Positions 17,751 through 26,275 of a stretch of DNA of 64,000 nt are shown here, one piece after another (positions within the stretch are counted from its first letter, which is position 1; every line of letters starts with the position of its first letter). The position numbers and the translations under genes were made by a program. This DNA comes from Polaromonas sp. (GTDB lineage: Bacteria; Pseudomonadota; Gammaproteobacteria; Burkholderiales; Burkholderiaceae_C): assembly GCA_013823635.1 (NCBI GenBank), contig PNML01000006.1, forward strand, positions 1-64,000. Direction: 5' to 3'. Under the pieces are notes generated by a model, which did not search any database, was not told where the DNA came from, and saw only the letters and a program-made list of their open reading frames with translations.

Positions 17751-18170
17751 ATGTGGCACGCCCTGGTGTGGCTGGTGGTGGTGGCGTTGTTGTTGGCATG
17801 GACCCTGGCGGCCTGGCTGGCCCATGCGGTGGTCGGGTGGGCGGCTGGTGTGTCCCCGGAGCAACTGGCCGAAGCGGGCCAGAACGCCGGGGCCGTGGCG
17901 CAGCAGCTGGGCCAGTTGCCCCTGGTTCAGTGGATGCTGGCGTGGTGGCCGGCAGGTGCCGCAGAGGCCTGGGCCGCCGCGGTGGCACTGGTGTTGCCAT
18001 GGATGCAGGCCCTGGTCACGCACCTGCCGTCTGTGATGGGCTGGTTGTCGCCCGTGGTGTGGGTGCTGTGGGCGCTGGGGGTGCTGGTCTTGCTGCTGTC
18101 GGGCGCAGGGGGCAGCGCGGTCGTGCACCTGCTGCGCCAGCGTGTCCCGCCACGTGCTGTTGGAAATTGA
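17751..18170 (+). CDS. Small hydrophobic membrane protein of unknown function
   Basis: The 139-residue protein is not recognised. It has an N-terminal hydrophobic segment (ALVWLVVVALLLAWTLAAWL), a Gln/Ala-rich middle, a second hydrophobic stretch around AAAVALVLPWMQALV and a third near the C-terminus (VVWVLWALGVLVLLL), so it is probably an inner-membrane protein with three helices. A GAAGGAA ribosome site precedes the ATG at 17751; the in-frame TTG 21 bases upstream was rejected. It is followed after 19 bases by a DUF533/TerB-like gene and may be cotranscribed with it. Confidence 0.7.
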   Translation: MWHALVWLVVVALLLAWTLAAWLAHAVVGWAAGVSPEQLAEAGQNAGAVAQQLGQLPLVQWMLAWWPAGAAEAWAAAVALVLPWMQALVTHLPSVMGWLSPVVWVLWALGVLVLLLSGAGGSAVVHLLRQRVPPRAVGN

Positions 18171-18189
18171 AGCAAACAAAGGACTGAAC

Positions 18190-18987
18190 ATGAGCGCACA
18201 AACCATGCTGGAGCAACTGCTCCGAAGCGGCATCAGCCTGTTCGAGGGCAAACCGGCGCCCTCCACGGGTGTGGCGCGTCCACCCGGCACCGGCGTGCCC
18301 CTGCAGTGGGGTCAACTGGCCGCCGGTGGCGCGGTGGGTGGTGCCTTGGGTTTGCTCATCGGGAGCAAACGCGGGCGCAAGATGGGCGGCAAAGCCCTCC
18401 AGTACGGCGGCCTGGCGGCACTGGGCTTTGCCGCCTACAAGACCTACCAGCACTGGCAAGCCCAGCAGGCCCAGTCCGGTAGCCACCCCTCCCCAGCGGG
18501 TGCGGGGGGGGCGGGGGCTGCCGCCGCCACCGGGTCGTCGGCCATGTGGCGAGGGTCTGGGGCCGCTGCAGGGTCGGCGGCTCCGGCCGACAACCCCTGG
18601 TCGGGCGGGATGCAGCCGGCATTGCCCGCGCCCGAGGTGGAGCTGCACAGTCGTCTCATGCTCAAGGCCATGGTGGCGGCCGCCAAGGCCGATGGCCATG
18701 TGGACGAACAGGAGACCCGCCTGATCGAGGCGGAACTGCAGCGCCAGGCGGCCGACGGCGACGACCGCGACTGGCTGCTGCAGGAGCTGAAGCGCCCGCT
18801 GGACCCTGCGGAGGTGGCCCAGGCGGCAGCAGGGCCTGTGCAGGCCGCCGAGATGTACCTGGCCAGTTTGCTGGTGGCGGACGACACCAGCTTCATGGAG
18901 CGCGCCTACCTCGACGAGCTGGCTCGTCAGCTGGGCTTGCCCGAGGCGCTCAAGCGCGACCTGGAGGCGCAGGCGCACAACGCCTGA
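18190..18987 (+). CDS. DUF533 (YebE-like) membrane-associated TerB-fold protein
   Basis: The 265-residue protein has a glycine-rich hydrophobic segment (LAAGGAVGGALGLLIG) followed by GRKMGGKALQYGGLAALG. The C-terminal helical region (MLKAMVAAAKADGHVDEQET) is the TerB-like motif with acidic residues. This layout is that of DUF533/YebE proteins of the envelope, whose molecular role is unknown. A long Pro/Gly/Ala linker of about 60 residues joins the two parts. The start at 18190 is preferred over an in-frame ATG-like extension overlapping the previous gene. Confidence 0.8.
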   Translation: MSAQTMLEQLLRSGISLFEGKPAPSTGVARPPGTGVPLQWGQLAAGGAVGGALGLLIGSKRGRKMGGKALQYGGLAALGFAAYKTYQHWQAQQAQSGSHPSPAGAGGAGAAAATGSSAMWRGSGAAAGSAAPADNPWSGGMQPALPAPEVELHSRLMLKAMVAAAKADGHVDEQETRLIEAELQRQAADGDDRDWLLQELKRPLDPAEVAQAAAGPVQAAEMYLASLLVADDTSFMERAYLDELARQLGLPEALKRDLEAQAHNA

Positions 18988-19015
18988 GCCTGTGCGCGGC
19001 TGCCGGGGTGTGGCC

Positions 19016-19468
19016 TCAGCGGCCTTTCAGGAACTGCTCGGCCAGACCCGCCAGGCTGCCCAGGTTACCCAGGCCACCCGCTCCGTTGTCGGCGGGCACT
19101 TGGCCTTGCGGGGTGAGCTGGTCGATGAGCATGGGCAGAAATTGCGCCACCAGCTGCGCGATCTGGGGCGAGTTGCCCCCAAATTTGGCCGCCAGCAGTT
19201 GCAAGGTATCGGGTCCAAAGGCCTGGGTGACCTGGTTGGCCGACAGGGGCATGTTGGCCCCGGTGCCCACCCATGACTGGGCTGCTTCACCCATGCCCTG
19301 GCCCTGAAATTTTTCCAATATGCCCGACAAGCCACCCGACTGCTGCAGCAGCTCACCCACCATGCCCATGGCGTCCATGCCCTGGCCGCCTGCCATCCCG
19401 CTGGTGTTCTGCATGCCACCCGATGCCGCCTGTGCCGCTGCGCCCAACAATGAATCCATCAATCCCAT
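19016..19468 (-). CDS. YidB family (DUF937) protein
   Basis: This is a 150-residue protein of the YidB/DUF937 family, whose function is not established. The Gly/Met/Gln-rich N-terminus (MGLMDSLLGAAAQA) is followed by the conserved core ILEKFQGQGMGEAAQSWVG, then NMPLSANQVTQAFG and a helical C-terminus (LVAQFLPMLIDQLTPQG) that ends GLAEQFLKGR. A good GGAGAA ribosome site lies upstream of the ATG at 19468. It is convergent with the DUF533 gene and lies downstream of moeA on the same strand, separated by a probable terminator. Confidence 0.88.
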   Translation of the reverse strand: MGLMDSLLGAAAQAASGGMQNTSGMAGGQGMDAMGMVGELLQQSGGLSGILEKFQGQGMGEAAQSWVGTGANMPLSANQVTQAFGPDTLQLLAAKFGGNSPQIAQLVAQFLPMLIDQLTPQGQVPADNGAGGLGNLGSLAGLAEQFLKGR

Positions 19469-19489
19469 GCTTTTTCTCCTGGCTGGTTA

Positions 19490-19556
19490 CGAAAAAGGAC
19501 CACCTGTTGAATGTTCGACAGGGGTGCTGGTTGCATTTTGACGGCAGAAGGTGGTC
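19490..19556 (-). terminator. Probable long-stem terminator after moeA
   Basis: GACCACCT (19498-19505) and AGGTGGTC (19549-19556) pair perfectly over 8 bp, with an inner CTGT/ACAG stem. On the minus strand the outer arm is followed by CTTTTTC. It stands between the moeA stop and the YidB-like gene, so it should end the molybdenum-cofactor transcript. The large loop makes this less certain than the flagellar terminators. Confidence 0.4.
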
Positions 19557-19623
19557 ATTTTTCTGAAAATGGCCTGAAAAAACAGCAGAAGCAGGCAAAA
19601 GCCACGTTTTTGGGTGATGGGAG

Positions 19624-20955
19624 TCAGATGACGCCGTCAAACACCATCACGTCCACTTCATCACCCACGGCCACGTTGCCCTGGCCGTGGTGCAGCACGA
19701 TGAGGCCGTTGGCCGCCACCATGGAGCTGAGCACGCCAGACCCCTGGTTGCCGGTGGTGCGCACCTGCAGGCTGCCGTCGGGCGCGGTGCTGACGGTGCC
19801 GCGCTGGTACTCGGTGCGGCCCGGTTTTTTGCGCAGGGCCTCGGTGCTGCGGGCCTTGAGCAGCACGGGTGCACAGCCCTGGCAGCCCATCATGCGCAGC
19901 AGGGCCGGGCGCACAAAGGCCAAAAACGTCACCATGACCGCCACGGGGTTGCCCGGCAGGCCAAACAGCACGGTGTGACCGCTGGCCCCCGGCCTGGGGA
20001 TGCGGCCCACGGCCATGGGCCTGCCCGGGCGCATGGCAATGCGCCAGAACACCACGCCGCTGTGGCCGCTGGGGTCGTCGGCGGCGAGTTGCTTCATCAT
20101 GGCCTTGGTGTGGTCGGCCTCGCCCACGCTCACGCCACCGCTGGTGATGACGGCATCGGCCTGCGCGGCGGCATGGCGAAACGCCGCTTCCAGCAGGGTG
20201 GGGTCGTCCTTGACCACACCCATGTCGATCACCTCGCAGCCCAGGCGCTGCAGCAGGCCGAACACGGTGTAACGGTTGCTGTCGTACACGGCACCTTCGC
20301 GCGGGGCATCGCCCAGGCTGAGGATTTCGTCCCCGGTGGAGAAGTACGCCACCTTCAGGCGCCGGTACACCGTCACGGTGGGCAGGCCCAGGCTGGCGGC
20401 CAGGCCCAGTGCGGCGGGCGTGAGGCGCTGGCCGGCGCGCAGCGCGGGTTGGCCTTGCATCAGGTCTTCGCCCATCAGGCGGCGGTTGTCGCCGCGTTGC
20501 AGCACCCCGGCGGGGAGGGTGATGCTGCCGTCTGCGTTGGCCTGGGTGAGTTCTTGCGGCACCACGGTGTCCAGTCCGGTGGGCATGATGGCGCCGGTCA
20601 TGATCTTCACGCACTGACCGGGCACCACACTGCCCTGCCAGGCCTTGCCCGCAAAGGCGGTGGCGCCCACGGGCTGCAGCGTCAGCGCCTGACCGGGCTG
20701 CAGCTGTGCGCCGTCGAACGCATAGCCGTCCATGGCGGAGTTGTCGTGCGGCGGCACGCTGACGGGCGAGACGATGTCGGCCGCCAGCACGCGGTGGTGG
20801 GCTTGCAGCAGGGGCAGGGCTTCGGTGTCGCCCGGTGCATGGCCCAGGGGTTGCACCAGTTGGGCCAGGAAGTCGTTCACCGCGTCGGCGCGCAGGGCCT
20901 GCGGGTCGTAACCTTGCAGCTCGGCAATGATTTTTTCGACGTTTTTCATGCCCAT
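19624..20955 (-). CDS. moeA: Molybdopterin molybdenumtransferase
   Basis: MoeA inserts molybdate into adenylylated molybdopterin. The 443-residue protein has the typical start (VEKIIAELQGYDP), then VSVPPHDNSAMDGYAF near residue 65 and the central GDEILSLG and YDSNRYTVFGLL elements. It also has VITSGGVSVGEADHTK and the late FGLPGNPVAVMVTF motif. It is the last gene of the moaA-mobA-moeA unit, 58 bases after mobA. Two ATGs (20955 and 20949) are possible and neither has a strong ribosome site. The spacer upstream carries a piece of the AT-rich repeat. Confidence 0.95.
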   Translation of the reverse strand: MGMKNVEKIIAELQGYDPQALRADAVNDFLAQLVQPLGHAPGDTEALPLLQAHHRVLAADIVSPVSVPPHDNSAMDGYAFDGAQLQPGQALTLQPVGATAFAGKAWQGSVVPGQCVKIMTGAIMPTGLDTVVPQELTQANADGSITLPAGVLQRGDNRRLMGEDLMQGQPALRAGQRLTPAALGLAASLGLPTVTVYRRLKVAYFSTGDEILSLGDAPREGAVYDSNRYTVFGLLQRLGCEVIDMGVVKDDPTLLEAAFRHAAAQADAVITSGGVSVGEADHTKAMMKQLAADDPSGHSGVVFWRIAMRPGRPMAVGRIPRPGASGHTVLFGLPGNPVAVMVTFLAFVRPALLRMMGCQGCAPVLLKARSTEALRKKPGRTEYQRGTVSTAPDGSLQVRTTGNQGSGVLSSMVAANGLIVLHHGQGNVAVGDEVDVMVFDGVI

Positions 20956-20956
20956 C

Positions 20957-20993
20957 GCTTGATGTGATTGGAGTTTCAGCTATTGAATGTGTA
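20957..20993 (+). repeat. AT-rich interspersed repeat, partial copy upstream of moeA
   Basis: Only the 3' half is recognisable: GAGTTTCAGCTATTGAATGTG, matching the TCAGCTATT end of the other copies. It lies between mobA and moeA. Confidence 0.4.
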
Positions 20994-21013
20994 AGGGTGC
21001 GCCGCCCAGGTGC

Positions 21014-21673
21014 TCAAGGTGCTTCCAGCGCTTGCAGGTCGGCCAGGGTGTTGGCGTTGAAGAAGGCGCGGGGGTCGTCGCCGGGTTGGTCAAACGGCAC
21101 CAGCACGGTGCGGTGCTGGGCGGTCCAGCGGTCAATCTTGCGGCCACCGGCCTGGGTGAAGGCCACCAGGCTGGCCAGCAGGTCGGTGCTGAGCAGGCAG
21201 AACACCGGCTGGCTGCGCACGTTGCCGTCTTCTTCGGGTGCGGCGGCCATGGCAATTTCGGCGCCTTCGCGCACCAGTGCCTGGGCCATGCGTTCGGCCA
21301 GGTCCAGCGGGAAGCGGGGGGTGTCGCAGGGCACGGTCAGCAGCCAGGGGGTTTCGCAGTGCTCCAGCCCGGTCATGAAGCCGGCCAGTGGGCCGGCGTA
21401 GTCGGCCAGGGTGTCGGGCCACACGGGCGCACCAAAGGCTTCATAGGCGGCCAGGTGTCGGTTGGCGTTGACCAGCGTGGCACCCACCCAGCCGCCTTGC
21501 TGCAATTGCAGGCGCAGCAGGGTGTGCAGGGCCATGGGGGTGCCGTGGAAGTTTTGCAGGCCTTTGTCGGTGCCGCCCATGCGGGTGCCCCGACCACCGG
21601 CCAGCACCAGGCCGGTGATGTCGCCAGGGGCAATGGTGGGCGTGTGCGGGTGGGCGGGTGTGGGTGTGTGCAT
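21014..21673 (-). CDS. mobA: Molybdenum cofactor guanylyltransferase
   Basis: MobA attaches GMP to the molybdenum cofactor to form the bis-MGD cofactor. The 219-residue protein has the nucleotide-binding start [20 protein letters not shown] near residues 20-38, then VPCDTPRFP (metal-binding Asp) and QPVFCLLS. The first 15 residues are a His/Thr/Pro-rich stretch ([12 protein letters not shown]) not typical of MobA. A later start is possible, but no better one is visible before the motif. It is in an operon with moaA (46-base gap) and moeA. Confidence 0.93.
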   Translation of the reverse strand: MHTPTPAHPHTPTIAPGDITGLVLAGGRGTRMGGTDKGLQNFHGTPMALHTLLRLQLQQGGWVGATLVNANRHLAAYEAFGAPVWPDTLADYAGPLAGFMTGLEHCETPWLLTVPCDTPRFPLDLAERMAQALVREGAEIAMAAAPEEDGNVRSQPVFCLLSTDLLASLVAFTQAGGRKIDRWTAQHRTVLVPFDQPGDDPRAFFNANTLADLQALEAP

Positions 21674-21719
21674 GCGGTGGGGTGGTGGTGTGGGGGCGGG
21701 CGGGGGGCCGGGGTTGGCC

Positions 21720-22913
21720 TCAGCCGCCGATGTAACTCATTTCAATGCGCTTGCCCGTGCCCACGGTGGCGTCGGGCGGCAGGCTGGCGCGCAGTTGCGA
21801 ATAGCGGTCGGTGCGGCCTTGCCAGATGCGCCCGATGGCGCTGGCCAGTTCGGCCTCGGTGGCGGGGGCATGCAGGCTGCCGTCCGGCGCTGGTGTGCCG
21901 CGGATGAGGCTGCGCAGGTCGTGGCCTTCGGTGGCAAACAGGCACATGAACAGCTTGCCCTCGGTGGACAGGCGGGCGCGGTTGCAGTCGCCACAAAACG
22001 CCTGCGTCACGCTGCTGATGACGCCGATTTCGCCCAGCGCAGGGTCGTGCTGGCCATTGGCGCCCACGTAGCCCCAGCGCTCGGCGGTCTCGCCGGGGGC
22101 AGAGGGTTCGAGTTGCACCAGGGGCATCTCGGCGTGGATGTGGCGCACCACCTCGGCGCTGGGCATGACCTCGTCCATGCGCCAGCCGTTGGTGGCGCCC
22201 ACGTCCATGTATTCGATGAAGCGCAGCACCATGCCGCTGCCGCGGAAGTGCCGGGCCATGGGCAAAATTTCGTGGTCGTTGGTGCCGCGCTTGACCACCA
22301 TGTTGATCTTCAGCCCGCTGGGGCCGCCGTTGACCGGGGCGCCCAGGCCCACGTCGCGGGCCGCCTGCAGGCCGTCCAGCACCTCGGCCACCGGAAAGTC
22401 CACGTCGTTCATGCGGCGAAACACGGCGTCGTCCAGCCCGTCCAGGCTCACCGTCACGCGGTGCAGGCCGGCGTCTTTCAGGGCGCGGGCCTTTTTGCGC
22501 AGCAGGCTGCCGTTGGTGGTCAGCGTCAGGTCCAGCGGCAAGCCATCGGGGGTGCGCAGCTCGGCCAGTTGGGCAATCAGCACCTCGATGTGTTTGCGCA
22601 GCAGCGGTTCGCCCCCGGTGAGGCGGATTTTTTGCACCCCGTGCGCCACAAAGCTGCGCGCCACGCGGGTGATTTCCTCGAACGACAGCAGGGCGCTGTG
22701 GGGCAGGTAGGGGTGGTCCTTGTCGAACACCTCTTTGGGCATGCAGTAGCTGCAGCGGAAGTTGCAGCGGTCGGTCACGCTGATGCGCAGGTCACGCAGT
22801 GGCCGCCCCAGACCATCGGCCAACAAGCCATTGGCCTGGATGGGCTGGGTTGGCAGGGCGGCCACCAGGGTGCGCATGCGCTGGTCGATGAGGGGAATGA
22901 CGCGTTCGGACAT
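21720..22913 (-). CDS. moaA: GTP 3',8-cyclase
   Basis: MoaA is the radical SAM enzyme that starts molybdenum cofactor synthesis from GTP. The 397-residue protein has the radical SAM cluster motif [10 protein letters not shown] near residue 55 and the GGEPLLRK substrate region. The C-terminal iron-sulfur motif is [20 protein letters not shown]. It ends with the conserved GG (MSYIGG), needed for activation of the chemistry. It heads the moaA-mobA-moeA unit. moaB, moaC and moaD/E are not in this window, so the pathway is completed elsewhere. Confidence 0.96.
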   Translation of the reverse strand: MSERVIPLIDQRMRTLVAALPTQPIQANGLLADGLGRPLRDLRISVTDRCNFRCSYCMPKEVFDKDHPYLPHSALLSFEEITRVARSFVAHGVQKIRLTGGEPLLRKHIEVLIAQLAELRTPDGLPLDLTLTTNGSLLRKKARALKDAGLHRVTVSLDGLDDAVFRRMNDVDFPVAEVLDGLQAARDVGLGAPVNGGPSGLKINMVVKRGTNDHEILPMARHFRGSGMVLRFIEYMDVGATNGWRMDEVMPSAEVVRHIHAEMPLVQLEPSAPGETAERWGYVGANGQHDPALGEIGVISSVTQAFCGDCNRARLSTEGKLFMCLFATEGHDLRSLIRGTPAPDGSLHAPATEAELASAIGRIWQGRTDRYSQLRASLPPDATVGTGKRIEMSYIGG

Positions 22914-22997
22914 GCGCCGGATTATCGGCCAGCCCCCAGCGTCGGCTTCGACTCAGCCCCACCCCCGGCAAGGTCAGCGGCGCGGCCAGGCGGGAGA

Positions 22998-23375
22998 TCA
23001 GCGCACCCAGATGCCGCCGCGCAGGCTCCAGCGGTTGTCCCGCTGTTCCCAGTGGTGAGGTACGTAGCGGTGGCCGGGCACGGGCTGGACGTAGCGGCCC
23101 GGCACCCAGCGGTGCCTGCCGCCTTCCCAACCCCAGTGGCCCCCAATCCAAACGGCGCCTGCGAATGGCACTGGTGGCGCCACCTCGACCCGCAGGGGCG
23201 GCGGTGCTGCGCCGTAGATGATGGTTTCAGTCTGGGGTTGACCGTAGACCGGGTAGCCAGGGTAGGGGGCTGGCGCGGTTGGGTAGCCCGCCGGGGCCAC
23301 GACGCAGGCCGACAGGCTGGCGGTCAGCAGGCTGGCCAACGTGGTGGTTCGCAGGTGGGCGGCGAAGGTGTTCAT
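22998..23375 (-). CDS. YXWGXW-repeat lipoprotein
   Basis: This is a small envelope lipoprotein of 125 residues. The signal peptide ends in a lipobox (LTASLSACV), so Cys24 or nearby would be lipidated. A Pro/Tyr-rich linker follows. The end has the YXWGXW-type repeats seen in this family: WIGGHWGWEGGRHRWVPGRY and HHWEQRDNRWSLRGGIW. The function is unknown. It is transcribed away from the arsenic cluster, with about 190 bases of shared upstream sequence. Confidence 0.85.
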   Translation of the reverse strand: MNTFAAHLRTTTLASLLTASLSACVVAPAGYPTAPAPYPGYPVYGQPQTETIIYGAAPPPLRVEVAPPVPFAGAVWIGGHWGWEGGRHRWVPGRYVQPVPGHRYVPHHWEQRDNRWSLRGGIWVR

Positions 23376-23524
23376 GGTGTGGTCCTGAAGTAATCGGGGG
23401 TGTTGCCAACGCAGCCGTGCACTGTACGAAAGATGTGGCCCGGCGGGTGCCTGTTGGCGCCGGGTGTTACGAGTTCTTACGTTCGCGCCATGTACTGGGT
23501 GGTCGTGGCTGTGATGTGCTTTAA

Positions 23525-23548
23525 TTCAATGATTGTTGAAACATTGAA
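23525..23548 (+). promoter_or_regulatory. Inverted repeat upstream of arsI, probable ArsR operator
   Basis: TTCAAT (23525-23530) and ATTGAA (23543-23548) form perfect arms 12 bases apart. They lie 20 bases before the arsI start and just downstream of AT-rich sequence suitable for a -10 element. ArsR repressors bind imperfect inverted repeats of about this size, but the assignment is inference. Confidence 0.5.
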
Positions 23549-23567
23549 ATGATCAGGAGCACACCCC

Positions 23568-24185
23568 ATGAAACGCTTTCACGTTCACCTGCATGTGGCC
23601 GATCTGGCCGCCAGCCTGGCCTTTTACAACCGCCTGTTTGCCGCCGAGCCCGCCCGGGTGGAGGCTGACTACGCCAAGTGGATGCTGACCGACCCGCCGC
23701 TGAACTTTGCCATTTCCACCCGGGGCAGCCAGCCGGGGCTGGACCATTTCGGGTTTCAGGTGGACCAGGCCGAGGAGCTGGCCGCCCTCAAGGCCCAGGC
23801 ACAGGCCGCCGACATGGCCCTGCTGGACGAGGGCGAAACCACCTGCTGCTACGCCCGCAGCGACAAATACTGGGTGACCGACCCGCAGGGCGTGGCCTGG
23901 GAGCAGTTCCACACGCTGGACACCATCCCCACCTTCAGCGAAGCAACTTCAACGCCACACATGCCGCCAGCCCAGAGCTGCTGCGCGCCCACTGCACCTG
24001 ATGTGGCAGCCCAGTCAGCGGGCTGCGGCACTGCTGAGCAGCCAGCGGCCTCTGCGGGTGGCTGCTGTCCCCCAGCCAAAACCGCCGCCACGGGAGGCGG
24101 TTGCTGCGCTCCCGTCAAGCCAGCGGCGCCTACTGGTGGCTGCTGCGGCCCCAGCGCATCCAGCACCAAAGCGGGCTGCTGCTGA
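23568..24185 (+). CDS. arsI: ArsI/CadI family C-As lyase with a Cys-rich tail
   Basis: ArsI is an Fe(II)-dependent vicinal-oxygen-chelate dioxygenase that cleaves the carbon-arsenic bond of trivalent organoarsenicals. The 205-residue protein has the VOC domain (about residues 1-120), with likely metal ligands in FHVHLHV, LDHFGFQV and WEQFH. The substrate-binding Cys pair is in TTCCYARSDKY (Cys93-Cys94). An unusual tail of about 75 residues carries 11 Cys, mostly as CC pairs in SCCAP, GGCCPP, GGCCAP, GGCCGP and AGCC. The stop overlaps the arsR start (TGATG). A pure CadI (cadmium) role is less likely given the ars neighbours. Confidence 0.88.
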   Translation: MKRFHVHLHVADLAASLAFYNRLFAAEPARVEADYAKWMLTDPPLNFAISTRGSQPGLDHFGFQVDQAEELAALKAQAQAADMALLDEGETTCCYARSDKYWVTDPQGVAWEQFHTLDTIPTFSEATSTPHMPPAQSCCAPTAPDVAAQSAGCGTAEQPAASAGGCCPPAKTAATGGGCCAPVKPAAPTGGCCGPSASSTKAGCC

Positions 24186-24547
24186 TGGCCGACACCCCCC
24201 TCGCCACCCCTGACAGCATCGCCCACCTGGACGCCGTGCGGGCACTGGCCGCGCTGGCGCACGACGCGCGGCTGGCCGTGTTCAAGCTGCTGGTGCAGGC
24301 CGGGCCTGAGGGCCTGCCCGCCGGTGCGCTGGCCGAGCAGTTGGCCGTGGCCCCGTCGGCCCTGTCGTTTCACCTGAAAGAGCTGACGCATGCGGGGCTG
24401 CTGGCGCAGCGCCCCGATGGCCGCAAAGTCATGTACAGCGCCAACTTCGCCACCATGAACCAGCTCATCGCCCACCTCACCGACAACTGCTGCCAGGGTG
24501 CGCCCTGCGCGGTGGCCGTGCCCGCCACCGTGTGCTGCACCGACTGA
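24185..24547 (+). CDS. arsR: Arsenic-responsive repressor ArsR
   Basis: This is a winged-helix ArsR/SmtB repressor of 120 residues. The recognition helix region is APSALSFHLKELTHAG, with the wing around RPDGRKVMYS. The As(III) site is not in the helix but at the C-terminus: DNCCQGAPC, followed by a final VCCTD. This CC-plus-C arrangement resembles the C-terminal sensors such as the Acidithiobacillus ArsR. The start at 24185 overlaps the arsI stop by one base, so arsI and arsR are coupled. It likely represses the operon through the inverted repeat at 23525-23548. Confidence 0.93.
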   Translation: MADTPLATPDSIAHLDAVRALAALAHDARLAVFKLLVQAGPEGLPAGALAEQLAVAPSALSFHLKELTHAGLLAQRPDGRKVMYSANFATMNQLIAHLTDNCCQGAPCAVAVPATVCCTD

Positions 24548-24589
24548 CCCGTCTTTTCATTTGTTTCCTCCGCTCACCAAGGATTTTTC

Positions 24590-25087
24590 ATGGGCCACCA
24601 GACTTACAACATCCTGTTTCTGTGTACCGGCAACTCCGCCCGCAGCGTGCTGGCCGAGTCGCTGATGAACGCGCTGGGCAACGGCCGGTTCCGGGCGTTT
24701 TCGGCCGGCAGCCACCCGGCGGGGGCCGTCAACCCGTTTGCACTGGCGTTTTTGCAGGCCAACGGCTTGCCCACCGAGGGGCTGAGGAGCAAGTCGTGGG
24801 ACGAATTTGCCGCCCCCGGTGCGCCGGTGATGGACTTCATCATCACCGTGTGCGACCAGGCTGCCGGTGAGGTGTGCCCTTTGTGGCCCGGCCAGCCCGT
24901 GTCTGCCCACTGGGGCGCACCCGACCCGGCTGCCGTGGTGGGCAGCGACGCGGACAAGCACCGGGCCTTCAAGGACACGGCCACCCTCATGCGGCGGCGC
25001 ATCGAGCTGTTTCTGTCGCTGCCGCTGGCCTCGCTGGATGGCCTGGCGTTGACATCCGCGATGAAGTCCATCGGAGCGTCGGCATGA
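24590..25087 (+). CDS. arsC: Arsenate reductase, low-molecular-weight phosphatase type
   Basis: It reduces arsenate to arsenite so that Acr3 can export it. The 165-residue protein has the CX5R loop of the LMW-PTP fold (FLCTGNSARSVLAE, Cys15). It also shows SAGSHPAG, the VITVCDQAA segment with a redox Cys, and CPLWPG. The end of the gene overlaps acr3 (ATGA at 25084). A short upstream gap after arsR holds an AAGGA site. The last 25 residues are less conserved. Confidence 0.93.
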   Translation: MGHQTYNILFLCTGNSARSVLAESLMNALGNGRFRAFSAGSHPAGAVNPFALAFLQANGLPTEGLRSKSWDEFAAPGAPVMDFIITVCDQAAGEVCPLWPGQPVSAHWGAPDPAAVVGSDADKHRAFKDTATLMRRRIELFLSLPLASLDGLALTSAMKSIGASA

Positions 25088-26172
25088 GCGTCCAGTGTGA
25101 AGTGACGGCCAAGCGCGCTGCGGGTTCTGTGGCGGCTGCGCCCATGAGCGTGTTCGAGCGCTACCTGACGGTGTGGGTGTTTCTGTGCATCGTGGCAGGC
25201 ATTGCACTGGGCCAGCTGGCGCCCGGCGTGTTTCAGGCCGTGGGCCGCATGGAGGTGGCACAGGTCAACCTGCCCGTGGGCCTGCTGATCTGGGTCATGG
25301 TCATTCCCATGCTGGTGAAGGTGGACTTTGGCGCCTTGGGCCAGGTGCGCCAGCACCTGCGGGGCATTGGCGTGACGCTGTTCGTCAACTGGCTGGTCAA
25401 GCCGTTTTCCATGGCGTTTCTGGGCTGGCTGTTCATTCGGCACCTGTTTGCCGACTGGCTGCCCGCCGACCAGCTCGACAGCTATGTGGCCGGCCTCATC
25501 CTGCTGGCCGCTGCACCCTGCACGGCCATGGTGTTTGTGTGGAGCCGCCTGACCGGGGGCGACCCGCTGTTCACCCTGAGCCAGGTGGCGCTGAACGACG
25601 CCATCATGGTGGTGGCCTTTGCACCGCTGGTGGGCTTGCTGCTGGGGCTGTCGGCCATTGTGGTGCCATGGGCCACGCTGGTGACGTCGGTGGTGCTGTA
25701 CATCGTCATCCCCGTGGTGCTGGCGCAGTGGCTGCGCAAGGCGCTGCTGCAAAAAGGGCAGGCCGCCTTTGACGCAGCCATGGCCCGGCTGGGTCCCTGG
25801 AGCATGGCGGCGCTGCTGGTGACGCTGGTGCTGCTGTTCGCCTTCCAGGGTGAAGCCATCCTGGCGCAGCCGCTGGTGATTGCGCTGCTGGCCGTGCCCA
25901 TCCTCATCCAGGTGCTGTTCAATTCGGGCTTGGCCTACTGGCTCAACCGCGCCGTGGGCGAAAAGCACAGCGTGGCCTGCCCCTCCGCGCTGATTGGGGC
26001 CAGCAACTTCTTTGAACTGGCCGTGGCCGCCGCCATCAGCCTGTTCGGCTTCAACTCCGGCGCGGCACTGGCCACCGTGGTGGGTGTGCTGATTGAGGTG
26101 CCGGTGATGCTGCTGGTGGTGCGCGTGGTCAACCAGAGCAAGGGCTGGTACGAGCGCGGTGCCCAGGCGTGA
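25084..26172 (+). CDS. acr3: Arsenite exporter Acr3
   Basis: This is an inner-membrane permease of the BASS superfamily that extrudes arsenite. The 362-residue protein has about ten transmembrane helices. Key residues of the family are present: the Cys in AAPCTAMVFVW (fourth helix) and the acidic residue in GVLIEVPVMLLVV (ninth helix). The N-terminal 20 residues before MSVFERYLTVW are extra, and a start at the second Met is possible, although the ATGA overlap with arsC favours 25084. A short AT-rich terminator-like stem follows at 26180-26209. Confidence 0.94.
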   Translation: MSVQCEVTAKRAAGSVAAAPMSVFERYLTVWVFLCIVAGIALGQLAPGVFQAVGRMEVAQVNLPVGLLIWVMVIPMLVKVDFGALGQVRQHLRGIGVTLFVNWLVKPFSMAFLGWLFIRHLFADWLPADQLDSYVAGLILLAAAPCTAMVFVWSRLTGGDPLFTLSQVALNDAIMVVAFAPLVGLLLGLSAIVVPWATLVTSVVLYIVIPVVLAQWLRKALLQKGQAAFDAAMARLGPWSMAALLVTLVLLFAFQGEAILAQPLVIALLAVPILIQVLFNSGLAYWLNRAVGEKHSVACPSALIGASNFFELAVAAAISLFGFNSGAALATVVGVLIEVPVMLLVVRVVNQSKGWYERGAQA

Positions 26173-26179
26173 AGTTTTG

Positions 26180-26209
26180 AAAACTTGAAGGATAAATTCA
26201 AAGTTTTTT
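26180..26209 (+). terminator. AT-rich terminator-like stem after acr3
   Basis: AAACTTGA (26181-26188) can pair with TCAAAGTTT (26198-26206) with one bulge, followed by a T run. It is thermally weak but well placed, right after the acr3 stop, and may partly end transcription before the second arsC. Confidence 0.35.
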
Positions 26210-26275
26210 GGCTGCTAAGCGCTTTATTGTAATAAACAGTGTGCTATGAAAATAGCGCGTTTTTGCTATCAAAAT
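26207..26275 (+). repeat. AT-rich interspersed repeat between acr3 and the second arsC
   Basis: CTGCTAAGCGCTTTATTGTAA is followed by GTGCTATGAAAAT, matching the repeat core. A second partial unit (TAGCGCGTTTTTGCTATCAAAAT) follows. It runs right up to the ATG of the next gene, whose ribosome site is not visible. Confidence 0.55.

Noticed and set aside
21014-21673. Simple-repeat origin of the mobA N-terminus ([12 protein letters not shown]) as a mobile repeat
   Set aside because: Only a few degenerate repeats in one place; no match elsewhere, so a local low-complexity tail is the simpler view.
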